Source: Williamsia faeni
GTDB lineage: Bacteria > Actinomycetota > Actinomycetes > Mycobacteriales > Mycobacteriaceae
DNA length: 64,000 nt
Direction: 5' to 3'
NCBI GenBank assembly: GCA_003202005.1
Contig: QJJF01000004.1
Coordinates: 215,661-279,660, forward strand
Below the pieces are notes generated by a model. The model made no database searches and had not been told where the DNA came from. It saw nothing but the letters and a program-made list of their open reading frames with translations. This document shows, piece by piece, positions 24,424 to 32,133 of the stretch. The translations under genes and the position numbers were made by a program. Positions within the stretch are counted from its first letter, which is position 1, and each line of letters begins with the position of its first letter.

Positions 24424-25779
24424 TTAGATGCCGGCGCCGATGCTGTATTGGCCCTTTGTGTGAATGTTCAAGTCCGGCAGCCGATGTGCGACGGGTGCCT
24501 GCAGCCCGAGGTTCTCGCGAAGTGTTGATCCCGGGTATGCGTCGGGATAGCTGCCCCGGTTCTGCAGTTCGGGTACGAGTCGGTTGACGACGTCGTCGAA
24601 TCCGCCAGGTACAGAGTTGGGCGTGAGGTTGAGACCGTCGATGGCGCCGCATCGCACATAGTGCGTCAATTCGTCGGCCACAGAGTCCGGGGTGCCGACG
24701 AACTCGACGGTCTTGTTCAGGTGGGCCACCAATCCTCGAATCGACAGTCCGCGCTCCTGCGCGAGCTCCCGCCACTGTCTCGCGGTGTGTAGCGGCCTAT
24801 CACGGCTGTTGACAACTCCGTGGGTGGTGGTCTGGTCGGCCTTGACCGGATCGAATGCAGGTAGAGGTCCATCGATGTCATGGTCGGAAAGGTCGCGACC
24901 CCAAACACTTTCGATCACCGCGATGATCCGCCGGTCGGTCCAGGTGTTCTCGTAGAACCAGCGCGCCTTGTCATGCGCTTCGGCTGTCGTGTCGCCCAGG
25001 GTGATGTGCGCACCGGGGATGATCTTGATCTCGTCACGTCCTCGGCCGTAGGCGTGCAGACGACGGGTCAGGTCGCCGGCGAACTCGAGTGCCGGTTCCA
25101 GTGCGAGGTAACGGGAGAACACTGCTTCGGCATGGCGGGCGGCAAAGTCTCGGCCCTCGTCGGATTCGCCGGCCTGGAACAGCACCGGATGCACCTGGGG
25201 GCTCTGTGGGACCGACGGCTGCGCAACGACGTCGTAGAAGTCGCCGTGGAAGTCCACCGGCTGCTGATCCCAGAGCCGCTGTGCGATGGTCAGGTATTCG
25301 AGCGCGTGCCGGTACCGGTCTTCGTTGCGCAGGTATCCGCCCTTGCGGAAGTTCTCACCGGTCCAGGCGTTGTCGGTGGTCACCAGGTTCCAGCCGACTC
25401 GTCCTTCGCTGAGCAGGTCGACGGTTGCTATGCGCCGTGTCAGGTCGACCGGATCGCTGTACGTCGTATTCAGTGTCGCCACGAATCCGATTCGTTCGGT
25501 GACCGCTGCCAAATGCGAGAACAGAACCAACTGATCGGGTCGCCCGGTCACCACGGTGTCGGTGATCCGTCCGAGATGTTCGCGTAGACGTTGACTGTCT
25601 CCCAGGAAGATCGCGGTGAACAGCCCGCGTTCGGCTGTGCGGGCCAGCTGCGCGAAACTTTCGAACTGGTAGTAGATTTCCGGGCTTTCCGCCTCGTCCC
25701 ACACGTAGTTCGGCCCGAAGGGAAAGAACCCGTTGAGATGCAGTCTGGCGTCCGGTCGCTGATCGTCCGAGGTGGTCAT
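24424..25779 (-). CDS. NtaA/DmoA-type FMNH2-dependent monooxygenase
   Basis: A 451-residue luciferase-like flavin monooxygenase of the NtaA/SnaA/DmoA/DszA subfamily, characterised by NGFFPFG near the start, the GWNLVTT strand and HNGDFYDV-like FHGDFYDV. These enzymes attack C-N or C-S bonds of chelators, sulfides and heterocycles with FMNH2 from a separate reductase. The start overlaps the upstream luciferase-like gene by ATGA, so the two are co-expressed. No dedicated flavin reductase lies alongside, though the divergent nitroreductase might supply FMNH2. Confidence 0.92.
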   Translation of the reverse strand: MTTSDDQRPDARLHLNGFFPFGPNYVWDEAESPEIYYQFESFAQLARTAERGLFTAIFLGDSQRLREHLGRITDTVVTGRPDQLVLFSHLAAVTERIGFVATLNTTYSDPVDLTRRIATVDLLSEGRVGWNLVTTDNAWTGENFRKGGYLRNEDRYRHALEYLTIAQRLWDQQPVDFHGDFYDVVAQPSVPQSPQVHPVLFQAGESDEGRDFAARHAEAVFSRYLALEPALEFAGDLTRRLHAYGRGRDEIKIIPGAHITLGDTTAEAHDKARWFYENTWTDRRIIAVIESVWGRDLSDHDIDGPLPAFDPVKADQTTTHGVVNSRDRPLHTARQWRELAQERGLSIRGLVAHLNKTVEFVGTPDSVADELTHYVRCGAIDGLNLTPNSVPGGFDDVVNRLVPELQNRGSYPDAYPGSTLRENLGLQAPVAHRLPDLNIHTKGQYSIGAGI

Positions 25780-26861
25780 CGGCTCGCTCCCGTCTCCTGT
25801 AGATGTGTTGCGGCGTAGCGGCTCCGCGGCCGCGGTAGCCCGAACTGTTCGCGCAACGTCAAGCCGGGTCGTGGTCTTCGGAGTAGGCCTGCGGCTTCGA
25901 GTGCGGGCGCCACGTCGCGCAGCAGCGACGGGAGCTGAGCATCGGGTTCGGTGGGGTAGAGCACAACTCCGTCGACGTGACGGCGCAGCCGATCAAGCAG
26001 CGCCGGGATCGTGGAATCGTCGCTGCTGCAATGTAACCGCTGCTCACCACGGATTGCCGACTCGCTGCTGTCCGAGACAACGATCTCGGCCAGCACGCGG
26101 GCTGTGCCGGCACTGCGTGCGCGTTCTGCTGCCCCGATCAGTTCCAGCTCGGTCCCCGCGGACACCAGTGCGACATCCACGCCGGCCGAACCCAGATCAA
26201 CCGGTGCGAATACGGGCGGCTGCCCTTGCACCGGCCGCGGCATCAGCGCCGGACCTCTGATGTCGAAGAACTCACCGGTGCCGTCGATGTAGTGGATCTT
26301 GTCCGCATCGAGGAAGCGGCCACTGCGTGCGTCGGCGATCAGGGCGCCGTCTTCCCAGGAATCCCAGAGCCGGCGGGTGGTGTCGATGATTGCCGCGGCC
26401 TCGCGTTGCGCGGTGCGGATATCGGGCGCCGAGGTCGAAAAGGCTTGTGCCCATGAGGTGGAGACATCGATTGTTGCGAGCCAGCCCGCCCGGCCGTTGC
26501 TTCCCCGATCGAGACTCGAGAGTTGATTGGAGACGTGGAATGGTTCGGCGTGGGTGGTCGGTATTGCCGCAACCAGGCCGATCGCGGAGGTCAGCGCCGT
26601 CGCGTAGGCCGCAACCTCGACGGCGCTGAGCAATTCGTGTTCTGTTGGCGACTCCGGATCACGCGCGCCGAAGACCAAGAAGTTCAGTCCAGCCGCTTCC
26701 GCCGTCTGAATCCGGTCGGGGAGTAAGCGGGGACTGGTTCCGCCACTGCGCAGTGAGAGTCCGACAAGCAGTGAGCCCGTACCATTGGACCAGTTTCCCG
26801 AGACCCCATGACCCCGTGCCTCTTTCGTTGTGGGTCCGGTGTGAGTAGTGTTCGGTGCCAT
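25776..26861 (-). CDS. Luciferase-like (LLM) flavin-dependent oxidoreductase
   Basis: A 361-residue LLM-class protein, divergent from but related in fold to the next gene. It carries a C-terminal LREQFGLPRPR stretch that resembles the end of DmoA-type enzymes (LREN-GLQAP in the partner). The first 20 residues are polar and probably disordered. The ATG at 26861 has a GGAG element 10 nt upstream and overlaps the start of the divergent nitroreductase. A second, weaker subunit or a separate substrate are both possible. Confidence 0.82.
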   Translation of the reverse strand: MAPNTTHTGPTTKEARGHGVSGNWSNGTGSLLVGLSLRSGGTSPRLLPDRIQTAEAAGLNFLVFGARDPESPTEHELLSAVEVAAYATALTSAIGLVAAIPTTHAEPFHVSNQLSSLDRGSNGRAGWLATIDVSTSWAQAFSTSAPDIRTAQREAAAIIDTTRRLWDSWEDGALIADARSGRFLDADKIHYIDGTGEFFDIRGPALMPRPVQGQPPVFAPVDLGSAGVDVALVSAGTELELIGAAERARSAGTARVLAEIVVSDSSESAIRGEQRLHCSSDDSTIPALLDRLRRHVDGVVLYPTEPDAQLPSLLRDVAPALEAAGLLRRPRPGLTLREQFGLPRPRSRYAATHLQETGASR

Positions 26862-27537
26862 GTCAACATCTCCGTCCATTCGTCCATCTGCCGAACCCGA
26901 TTCGCTCGGCCTTCTCGAGGCACTGCAGAGCACCCCTGCGCGCCGATACCTGTCCGAGAGGCCGATCCCGGAGCATGTGCTCTGGGATGTGCTCGATGCC
27001 GCCACTCGGGGGCCGACCGGAGGCAACCGTCAGGCCTGGGGGTGGGTTGTCGTCACCGATCCCGCGATCAAAGAACAGGTCGCTCAGTGGTATCGGGAAG
27101 GCTGGCAGCGCGCCTACGGGCCTCGGCGCGAGGAAGTGTTGGGTGCGGCTCCGTCCGATACCGGGCTCAGTCCTGCGGCCTATCGCGCAACCGAGCACCT
27201 GGCCGATCACATTCAGGAGGCGCCCGTGTGGGTTATTCCGGTGTTGCGCAACGCCGCCGACTCGCAGGATCCGCGACTGGGAGCGTCGGTTTATGGTGCC
27301 GTACAACAGCTCACCCTGGCAGCCCGCGCCCACGGACTCGGCAGCACCCTGACCAGTTTTCATGTCGCGCACGAAGAGGAACTGCGGACGTTGCTCGGAC
27401 TGCCCGCCGACGCGCTGAGCATGGCGCTCATCCCGCTGGGCTACCCGGCTCGGGGCAGGTGGGCACAACCGAAGCGGCAGCCGGTCGAAGCCGTCGTGCA
27501 CTGGAATACCTGGGGCGAAGTTCGACCCCGCGAATAG
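26860..27537 (+). CDS. Nitroreductase family FMN oxidoreductase
   Basis: A 225-residue NAD(P)H-dependent FMN enzyme. RRYLSERP near the N-terminus and TGGNRQAWGW (residues about 46-55) are typical of FMN phosphate and ring binding in mycobacterial nitroreductases. The C-terminal region has LIPLGYPARGRW and a basic KRxP segment. The ATG at 26860 lacks a Shine-Dalgarno, and an in-frame GTG at 26848 is an alternative; leaderless translation is possible. It may reduce flavin for the two divergent monooxygenases or act on its own substrate. Confidence 0.9.
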   Translation: MSTSPSIRPSAEPDSLGLLEALQSTPARRYLSERPIPEHVLWDVLDAATRGPTGGNRQAWGWVVVTDPAIKEQVAQWYREGWQRAYGPRREEVLGAAPSDTGLSPAAYRATEHLADHIQEAPVWVIPVLRNAADSQDPRLGASVYGAVQQLTLAARAHGLGSTLTSFHVAHEEELRTLLGLPADALSMALIPLGYPARGRWAQPKRQPVEAVVHWNTWGEVRPRE

Positions 27538-27548
27538 ATTGCCGGTAC

Positions 27549-27587
27549 CGCTCAGCGTTCGGGGCGCTGTGGGTCGAGCGCTGAGCG
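27549..27587. terminator. Hairpin terminator after the nitroreductase gene
   Basis: 13-nt arms (27549-27561 and 27575-27587), perfect except for one wobble pair, enclose a 13-nt loop. It lies 11 nt past the nitroreductase stop. A second short GC hairpin (27739-27752) abuts the stop of the convergent lipase gene. Nothing else is seen in the 216-bp gap. Confidence 0.6.
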
Positions 27588-27753
27588 TGTTGCACATCTG
27601 ATCAGGTTTACCAGGCAGTTGTCAGGCACGGTACCCAGAGTTTCGCTGCTGCAGACGATTTCGTCACCAGGACGCGCTGGCCTGCGGGTCAGCGTCGTTG
27701 CCGGTTTGAATCAATGAGATCGCAACTGGAGAGTCATCCGCCCGTGCGGGCGA

Positions 27754-28938
27754 TCAACCCAGAAACGGGAGACCCCACGGCCCGCGAGAAATGGACTCGT
27801 CGGCGAACATGGCATCGCCGAACTCGTTCGGCACGTCGGGGGGAGTGATCGCGGTGATGTAGTTGTGCGGTAGGTGGTCGTTGATGGAGACCTGGAACGG
27901 TATCCATCGCAGAACGCTGAATTGACGGGCAGCAAATGCCAGGAAGGATTCGATCACCCGCAACGGGTTTGAGGCCTGGGTGCTGTTGGGCACATCGGCC
28001 CAGCCGTCACCGATCCGGTAGCGCCGCTCGGATCCGAAGTGCGCGAACTCCCCGGACACGGTGGGGGGAAGCTGCGGGACCGGATCGCGGTCGTACACGT
28101 AGCGGTACACCATTGGCCCGAGGTCAGGGCGCCGGTCCGATGCGCGTGCCAATGCTGGTTCACCGATCATAGGTGCGCCGAATGTGTAGGTGCCCTTTAA
28201 TTTTGATGCGATCTCGGAATAGGGTTTCAGGGTCCGCACCATGACGGTGAGCATCGACGCCATGGCGCCGCCGAGGCTGTGGCCGGTGATGTACAGGGTC
28301 TCCATCCGGTTCGGCATCGGGCCGGCCGAGTCCGAGGCTGACGTCGGTGCTTCGTCGGAGTGATCATCGGAATCAAATCGGGATTGCGTTGGTGGTCCCG
28401 GACGGATCGACTCTCCTCGGAGCGCCCGGTTGAGTGCCTTTGCTATCTCAAACCGAGTCGCGCGGACATTACGATAAAAGCCGGCGTGGACGTCGTATTG
28501 GCGTGCTTCTTCGGTGGGGTCGTCGGGGTTGTCGAAATCCACCGTGATCTTGTCCGGATAGACATCGGCATCGGTCAGCCAACTGACCAGGTTCGTCGGC
28601 TCTGTCCCTCGGTACGCCAGAATCACGACGCGGCCGTCTGCGCTTTGGATGAGGTAGGCGGTAGACCTGATGAACATCGCATCGACAGTCATCTCGATTC
28701 CCAGCCACTGGCTTTCCGGCAGCCCCATCCTCGCCATCATCGTCGCTATGGTGGTGCCGTCGGAATAGGCATACCCGGACGCCACGGCAAGGGCGTGGGC
28801 GACAACCGGGTCCCGGCCGGGCTCGGGGGCTACGAGTTTGTCCACCAGGTCGGCGTAGACCGGGAAGGTGCTCGAGGTCGAGGGCATAATCGGCCGAAGA
28901 TCGTCCAACGTTGGGCCGACTCCATGCGCGATCGACAT
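27754..28938 (-). CDS. Class 3 lipase family protein
   Basis: A 394-residue alpha/beta hydrolase of the fungal-type lipase class 3. The nucleophile motif is GHSLGG, preceded by the AYRGTEP oxyanion strand; a DPVPQLPP segment and a late His (NDHLPHNY) fit the rest of the triad. No signal peptide is apparent, so it is predicted cytoplasmic. A stretch of about 35 polar residues before the serine motif is probably a disordered insertion. The ATG at 28938 is preferred over an in-frame TTG six codons upstream. Confidence 0.9.
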   Translation of the reverse strand: MSIAHGVGPTLDDLRPIMPSTSSTFPVYADLVDKLVAPEPGRDPVVAHALAVASGYAYSDGTTIATMMARMGLPESQWLGIEMTVDAMFIRSTAYLIQSADGRVVILAYRGTEPTNLVSWLTDADVYPDKITVDFDNPDDPTEEARQYDVHAGFYRNVRATRFEIAKALNRALRGESIRPGPPTQSRFDSDDHSDEAPTSASDSAGPMPNRMETLYITGHSLGGAMASMLTVMVRTLKPYSEIASKLKGTYTFGAPMIGEPALARASDRRPDLGPMVYRYVYDRDPVPQLPPTVSGEFAHFGSERRYRIGDGWADVPNSTQASNPLRVIESFLAFAARQFSVLRWIPFQVSINDHLPHNYITAITPPDVPNEFGDAMFADESISRGPWGLPFLG

Positions 28939-29085
28939 TCTTCGAGAATATGACAATCGAGTTTGTGCGGCCGGTGTTTCAATAACTCTGACAAGAGCGT
29001 GACGTCTGACAAAGGCTACGAATGCTCAATACCTCTGTGCAACAACCGTTTATCTGGTCAATGTTTGGTAATGCCCGGTCCGGAT

Positions 29086-29532
29086 TCAGTTGCTATAGAC
29101 GCGTTCGACGCGTACGAACACCAGAGCCCGGCCCTGCTCGGCCATCACGCGGTCGTACTCGTCCCAATCATCATGTGTCCCACCGGCAGCGACGAATACC
29201 TCCCGACGGAGCGTGCGCAGACGCTCGTTGTCGAGCCATGGCTGCGGATCGTCGGGACCGGCAATTTCGGCAACGCCTTCCACCGTGGCCCATTTCCAGC
29301 CCTGCTGGAAAGTAGTGGTGACCTGTGGGCGGGCCCGCAAGTTCTTCAGCTTGACCTTTCCGTAGGTGACAAAAGCCAGGACCTGTTCCTTGGTGTTCGG
29401 GTGGGGAAGTAGTCCGACATTGACCATCGACGCTTGAATTGTTCCATTCTCGCGCAGGGTGGCGACCACGGCGAGACCGTTGTTTTCACGGGCCAGGGCC
29501 ACCGCATCTTCGAGGGTGTGATCACTGGACAT
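29086..29532 (-). CDS. PPOX-class (pyridoxamine phosphate oxidase-like) F420 or FMN protein
   Basis: A 148-residue split-barrel protein with ATLRENGTIQASMVNV near the start and a FQQGWKWATVEGVAEI strand, typical of the PPOX F420-dependent group (Rv1155-like). It probably binds F420 or FMN and reduces a small substrate. Its 5' end overlaps the 3' end of the ClC gene by 11 nt, so it follows that gene in the transcript. Confidence 0.88.
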   Translation of the reverse strand: MSSDHTLEDAVALARENNGLAVVATLRENGTIQASMVNVGLLPHPNTKEQVLAFVTYGKVKLKNLRARPQVTTTFQQGWKWATVEGVAEIAGPDDPQPWLDNERLRTLRREVFVAAGGTHDDWDEYDRVMAEQGRALVFVRVERVYSN

Positions 29533-30910
29533 TTTCAGCCTTTTTCTTGAGGGCGGGAACCGAAGCCGGGAGTACGTTGATCAACACGAAAGCAACCGCG
29601 ACGGCGACGACCACCTGCGGGGTCACCGTCACGCCGTCTGCGCCGAGCAACACGACGGCCAGGAGTGCGGAGGTCAACGGGAGCCGCAGCATCGCCGCAC
29701 ACATCGCGCCGATACCCATCCCGACGGCCGGCGCCAAGCTCATGCCCGGCAGTCCGCTCATCGCTATGCCGAGGACGGCGCCGACGAACATCGCCGGGAA
29801 TACCGGTCCGCCGCGGAACCCACCGAGTGAGAGTCCGTACATGAGTGTCTTGCAGCCCAGCAGCAGGATCAACACCCAGACCGAGTAGTCGGCGGCATGC
29901 TCGACCACCAGCGGTAGCGCGTCCTGACCGGAGAACAACACCTGGGTGAAGCTGTTCTCCGAGACGAGTTGATACACCATCGCGGTGAGGCCGATCAACA
30001 GGCCGAGAACCGCCGTCACGAGGATCCGGTTCACATGCACGATCGGGCGCAGGGACAGGCCCATGCTGTGGATGAGCCAGCCCAGAACCGCTGCGATCGC
30101 ACCGACGACGACGGCCCAGGCCAGTGTTGCCACCGTGGGATCCGGCGCCGGTGGAATCGAGGTCAGTGAAAGCGAGAACGTGCCGAGTCCGGTCCAGTCG
30201 TCCAAACCGATGAAGACAAGCGCACCGATTCCGGAGGCGAGGAGACCCGGCACTGCCATCAGACTCAGTGTCGCGCCCCCGATGCCCGCGATTTCCATGA
30301 TCAGGAATGCGGCGAGGAGGGGCGAACCGAGCAACGTACTGATCGCAGTGAAACTGCCGGCTGATGCCATGATGACGACCGCCATCGGTGGCGCATCCTT
30401 TTTCACCAGATGGACGGTCAACGCGGCAAGACCACCGCCGATCGCGATCAGTGGTGCCTCGGGACCGAGGACTGCACCCAGACTCAGTGTGGCAAGCGCC
30501 GCGAGGATGATCCCGGGGAGTTCCTTGTCGACTGGGGGACCCGCGTCGTTGTGGAAACCGAAAGCCGGTGAATGTCCGCCGTTGCCTGGCAAATATCGGA
30601 CTGTCAGTGCGGTCAGGAGCCCACAGAGGACCAACCACGGAACCGGCCACCACGCGGGTGTGCCGCCGCTGAACACGTCCTCGGGAAGGTCGTCGAACAC
30701 GAACTTCTGAATCTTCGATACCGCTGCCAGAAAGCCGTACGCAACGAACGAGATCGGGATACCGAGGATTGCGGCCATGAGCAGTGCCACGAAATAGGGT
30801 TTCGACCGCATTACAGCGATGGGGTCGACCGGTGGCGATTGACTGGGTGCTTGCTTGGCGTCGGGCGGATCAGCGCGTGATGAGCCTGCCGGACTCTGCG
30901 AATCGGTCAC
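29522..30910 (-). CDS. ClC family chloride channel/transporter
   Basis: A 462-residue membrane protein with a cytosolic N-terminal tail of about 35 residues and about ten hydrophobic segments. The selectivity-filter motifs are variants of the family ones: GNGGHSP for GSGIP, GPEAP for GREGP (the gating Glu is kept), and GGFRGGPVFPAMFVGA for the GxFxP loop. It may act as Cl-/H+ exchanger or as another anion permease. The variant filter is common in actinobacterial homologues (recalled), so the ion is not certain. Confidence 0.92.
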   Translation of the reverse strand: MTDSQSPAGSSRADPPDAKQAPSQSPPVDPIAVMRSKPYFVALLMAAILGIPISFVAYGFLAAVSKIQKFVFDDLPEDVFSGGTPAWWPVPWLVLCGLLTALTVRYLPGNGGHSPAFGFHNDAGPPVDKELPGIILAALATLSLGAVLGPEAPLIAIGGGLAALTVHLVKKDAPPMAVVIMASAGSFTAISTLLGSPLLAAFLIMEIAGIGGATLSLMAVPGLLASGIGALVFIGLDDWTGLGTFSLSLTSIPPAPDPTVATLAWAVVVGAIAAVLGWLIHSMGLSLRPIVHVNRILVTAVLGLLIGLTAMVYQLVSENSFTQVLFSGQDALPLVVEHAADYSVWVLILLLGCKTLMYGLSLGGFRGGPVFPAMFVGAVLGIAMSGLPGMSLAPAVGMGIGAMCAAMLRLPLTSALLAVVLLGADGVTVTPQVVVAVAVAFVLINVLPASVPALKKKAENVQ

Positions 30911-31070
30911 GGTGACCAGTGTTGCCGATGTGGACCGGGTTGGTCGGATGATCCGTCAGTGTCACGATGGCGGCGAGCGAGCATCTGGGAGATTCCGCAG
31001 GTCACGGGCCCGATTTCTCACTATCGGTTTCTGTGTCATATGCTGAGTCCGCTCCCAACGGAGAACACCG

Positions 31071-31143
31071 GCCCCCTTCGTCTAGCGGCCTAGGACGCCG
31101 CCCTTTCAAGGCGGTAGCGCGGGTTCGAATCCCGTAGGGGGTA
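31071..31143 (+). tRNA. tRNA-Glu (anticodon TTC)
   Basis: A 73-nt cloverleaf. Acceptor GCCCCCT pairs with AGGGGGT, the anticodon loop is CTTTCAA, the T-loop GTTCGAATC and the discriminator A. No CCA is encoded. It heads the Glu-Asp-Phe cluster, an order known in mycobacteria and relatives. No second copy is visible at the left edge because the window starts there. Confidence 0.97.
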
Positions 31144-31174
31144 CGCATGCCATTGACACCGGCAAGCACAGCAA

Positions 31175-31248
31175 GGCCCTGTGGCGCAGTTGGTTAGCGC
31201 GCCGCCCTGTCACGGCGGAGGTCGCGGGTTCGAGTCCCGTCAGGGTCG
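31175..31248 (+). tRNA. tRNA-Asp (anticodon GTC), second copy
   Basis: Identical over 74 nt to the gene at 5-78. It lies 31 nt after tRNA-Glu. Confidence 0.97.
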
Positions 31249-31292
31249 CAAGTAATTGCGACTAGGTATTCAGGTTCGCCTGGATACCGTTC

Positions 31293-31366
31293 GGCCAGGT
31301 AGCTCAGTTGGTACGAGCGTCCGCCTGAAAAGCGGAAGGTCGTCGGTTCGATCCCGACTCTGGCCA
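31293..31366 (+). tRNA. tRNA-Phe (anticodon GAA), second copy
   Basis: Identical over 74 nt to the gene at 123-196. It is the last tRNA of the Glu-Asp-Phe cluster. No hairpin terminator like the one after the first copy is present. Confidence 0.97.
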
Positions 31367-31382
31367 CAGCATGTAGGTCACC

Positions 31383-31503
31383 GAGCGGGCCTTCGTTACC
31401 GTCGAGCGTGCCGTAGTTACCGCCGACCGTGCCAAAGTTGCCGCCGACCGTGCCAAAGTTGCCGCCGAGCGGGCCTTGGTTACCGTCGAGTGGGCCGCAG
31501 TTT
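31383..31503 (+). repeat. Tandem array of 21-bp units after tRNA-Phe
   Basis: Five full 21-bp units starting at 31383, 31404, 31425, 31446 and 31467, plus a partial sixth. Units 3 and 4 are identical; others share GCC, GTT and CCG blocks. Read forward in one frame it spells a seven-residue motif of the type Glu/Asp-Arg-Ala-x-Val-x-x, but that frame has a TAG just before the array and no start codon, and it ends in TGA. The remaining DNA to 31704 shows no convincing gene, only a good ribosome-binding site for the EthD gene. Confidence 0.93.
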
Positions 31504-31704
31504 TTTGATGCAAACGCTGCAAGAAAGCCTTTGTCACACAACACTTTTACTGCGGGTGAATTCGGAACCGTTGTCGGCGACGAAGTCCGCGCCACCACAA
31601 CCACCGAAACGTCGGATGGACAACACAAAATCGCCTAACATCCAACAGACTCGCACTACCTTGAGGCGACTGGTCGCAAGCTTTCCACCGGATGAAGGAA
31701 ACCA

Positions 31705-32115
31705 ATGCCCATCAAGATGCTCATCATGGCCAAGCGCAGACCCGATCTGACGCCTGAGCAGTTTCGCGAAGGCTATGAGCAGAGTCATTCCCGAATCGCC
31801 GTCAACCTGTTTGGTCACCTGTGGACGAGCTACAGCCGGAACTACCTCGTCGAGGGGCTTCGGTTCAAAGCGGTGGGTACCGGCTGGACCGGCGGGCCGG
31901 CGGACCTCCACTACGACGTGATCTCTGAATACATCTTCCGCGACGCCGAGGCGGTAGAGGAACTGGGCCGTATCGCCCTCGATCACATTGAAATGATCAA
32001 GGAAGATGAGGCACTCTGGTTCGACCAGGAGAACAGTTGGTCCGTGACCTGCGAGACCGTCGATGAAGACTTGACCGCACCCAAGCCGCCTCTGCGCCGG
32101 TGGGCCGATGTGTGA
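31705..32115 (+). CDS. EthD domain-containing protein
   Basis: A 136-residue dimeric alpha/beta-barrel (ferredoxin-like) protein. The opening IKMLIMAKRRPDLTPEQFREGYEQSHS is the EthD/EthD-like strand-helix with Tyr and His residues. EthD proteins support or carry out steps in degradation of ethers and polyketide-like compounds. The ATG at 31705 has an AAGGAAACC ribosome-binding site. It converges on the catabolic operon with an 18-nt gap and may belong to the same pathway. Confidence 0.85.
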   Translation: MPIKMLIMAKRRPDLTPEQFREGYEQSHSRIAVNLFGHLWTSYSRNYLVEGLRFKAVGTGWTGGPADLHYDVISEYIFRDAEAVEELGRIALDHIEMIKEDEALWFDQENSWSVTCETVDEDLTAPKPPLRRWADV

Positions 32116-32133
32116 CGCTGGCTACGGGCAAAG

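Larger units (their letters stand above)
31171..31380 (+). repeat. Right copy of 210-bp direct repeat carrying tRNA-Asp and tRNA-Phe
   Basis: 206 of 210 bases match 1-210 in the same orientation. Differences are confined to the spacer between the tRNAs and to the bases after tRNA-Phe, leaving both mature tRNAs identical. Downstream sequence is unrelated between copies. Confidence 0.97.

Noticed and set aside
1-31380. Prophage or integrative element using the tRNA-Phe 3' end as attachment site
   Set aside because: No integrase, excisionase, phage or conjugation genes are seen inside the interval. The repeat covers both tRNAs and their spacer, which is unlike a short att core.
31383-31503. CRISPR array
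   Set aside because: The units are directly adjacent with no unique spacers, and no cas genes are in the window.
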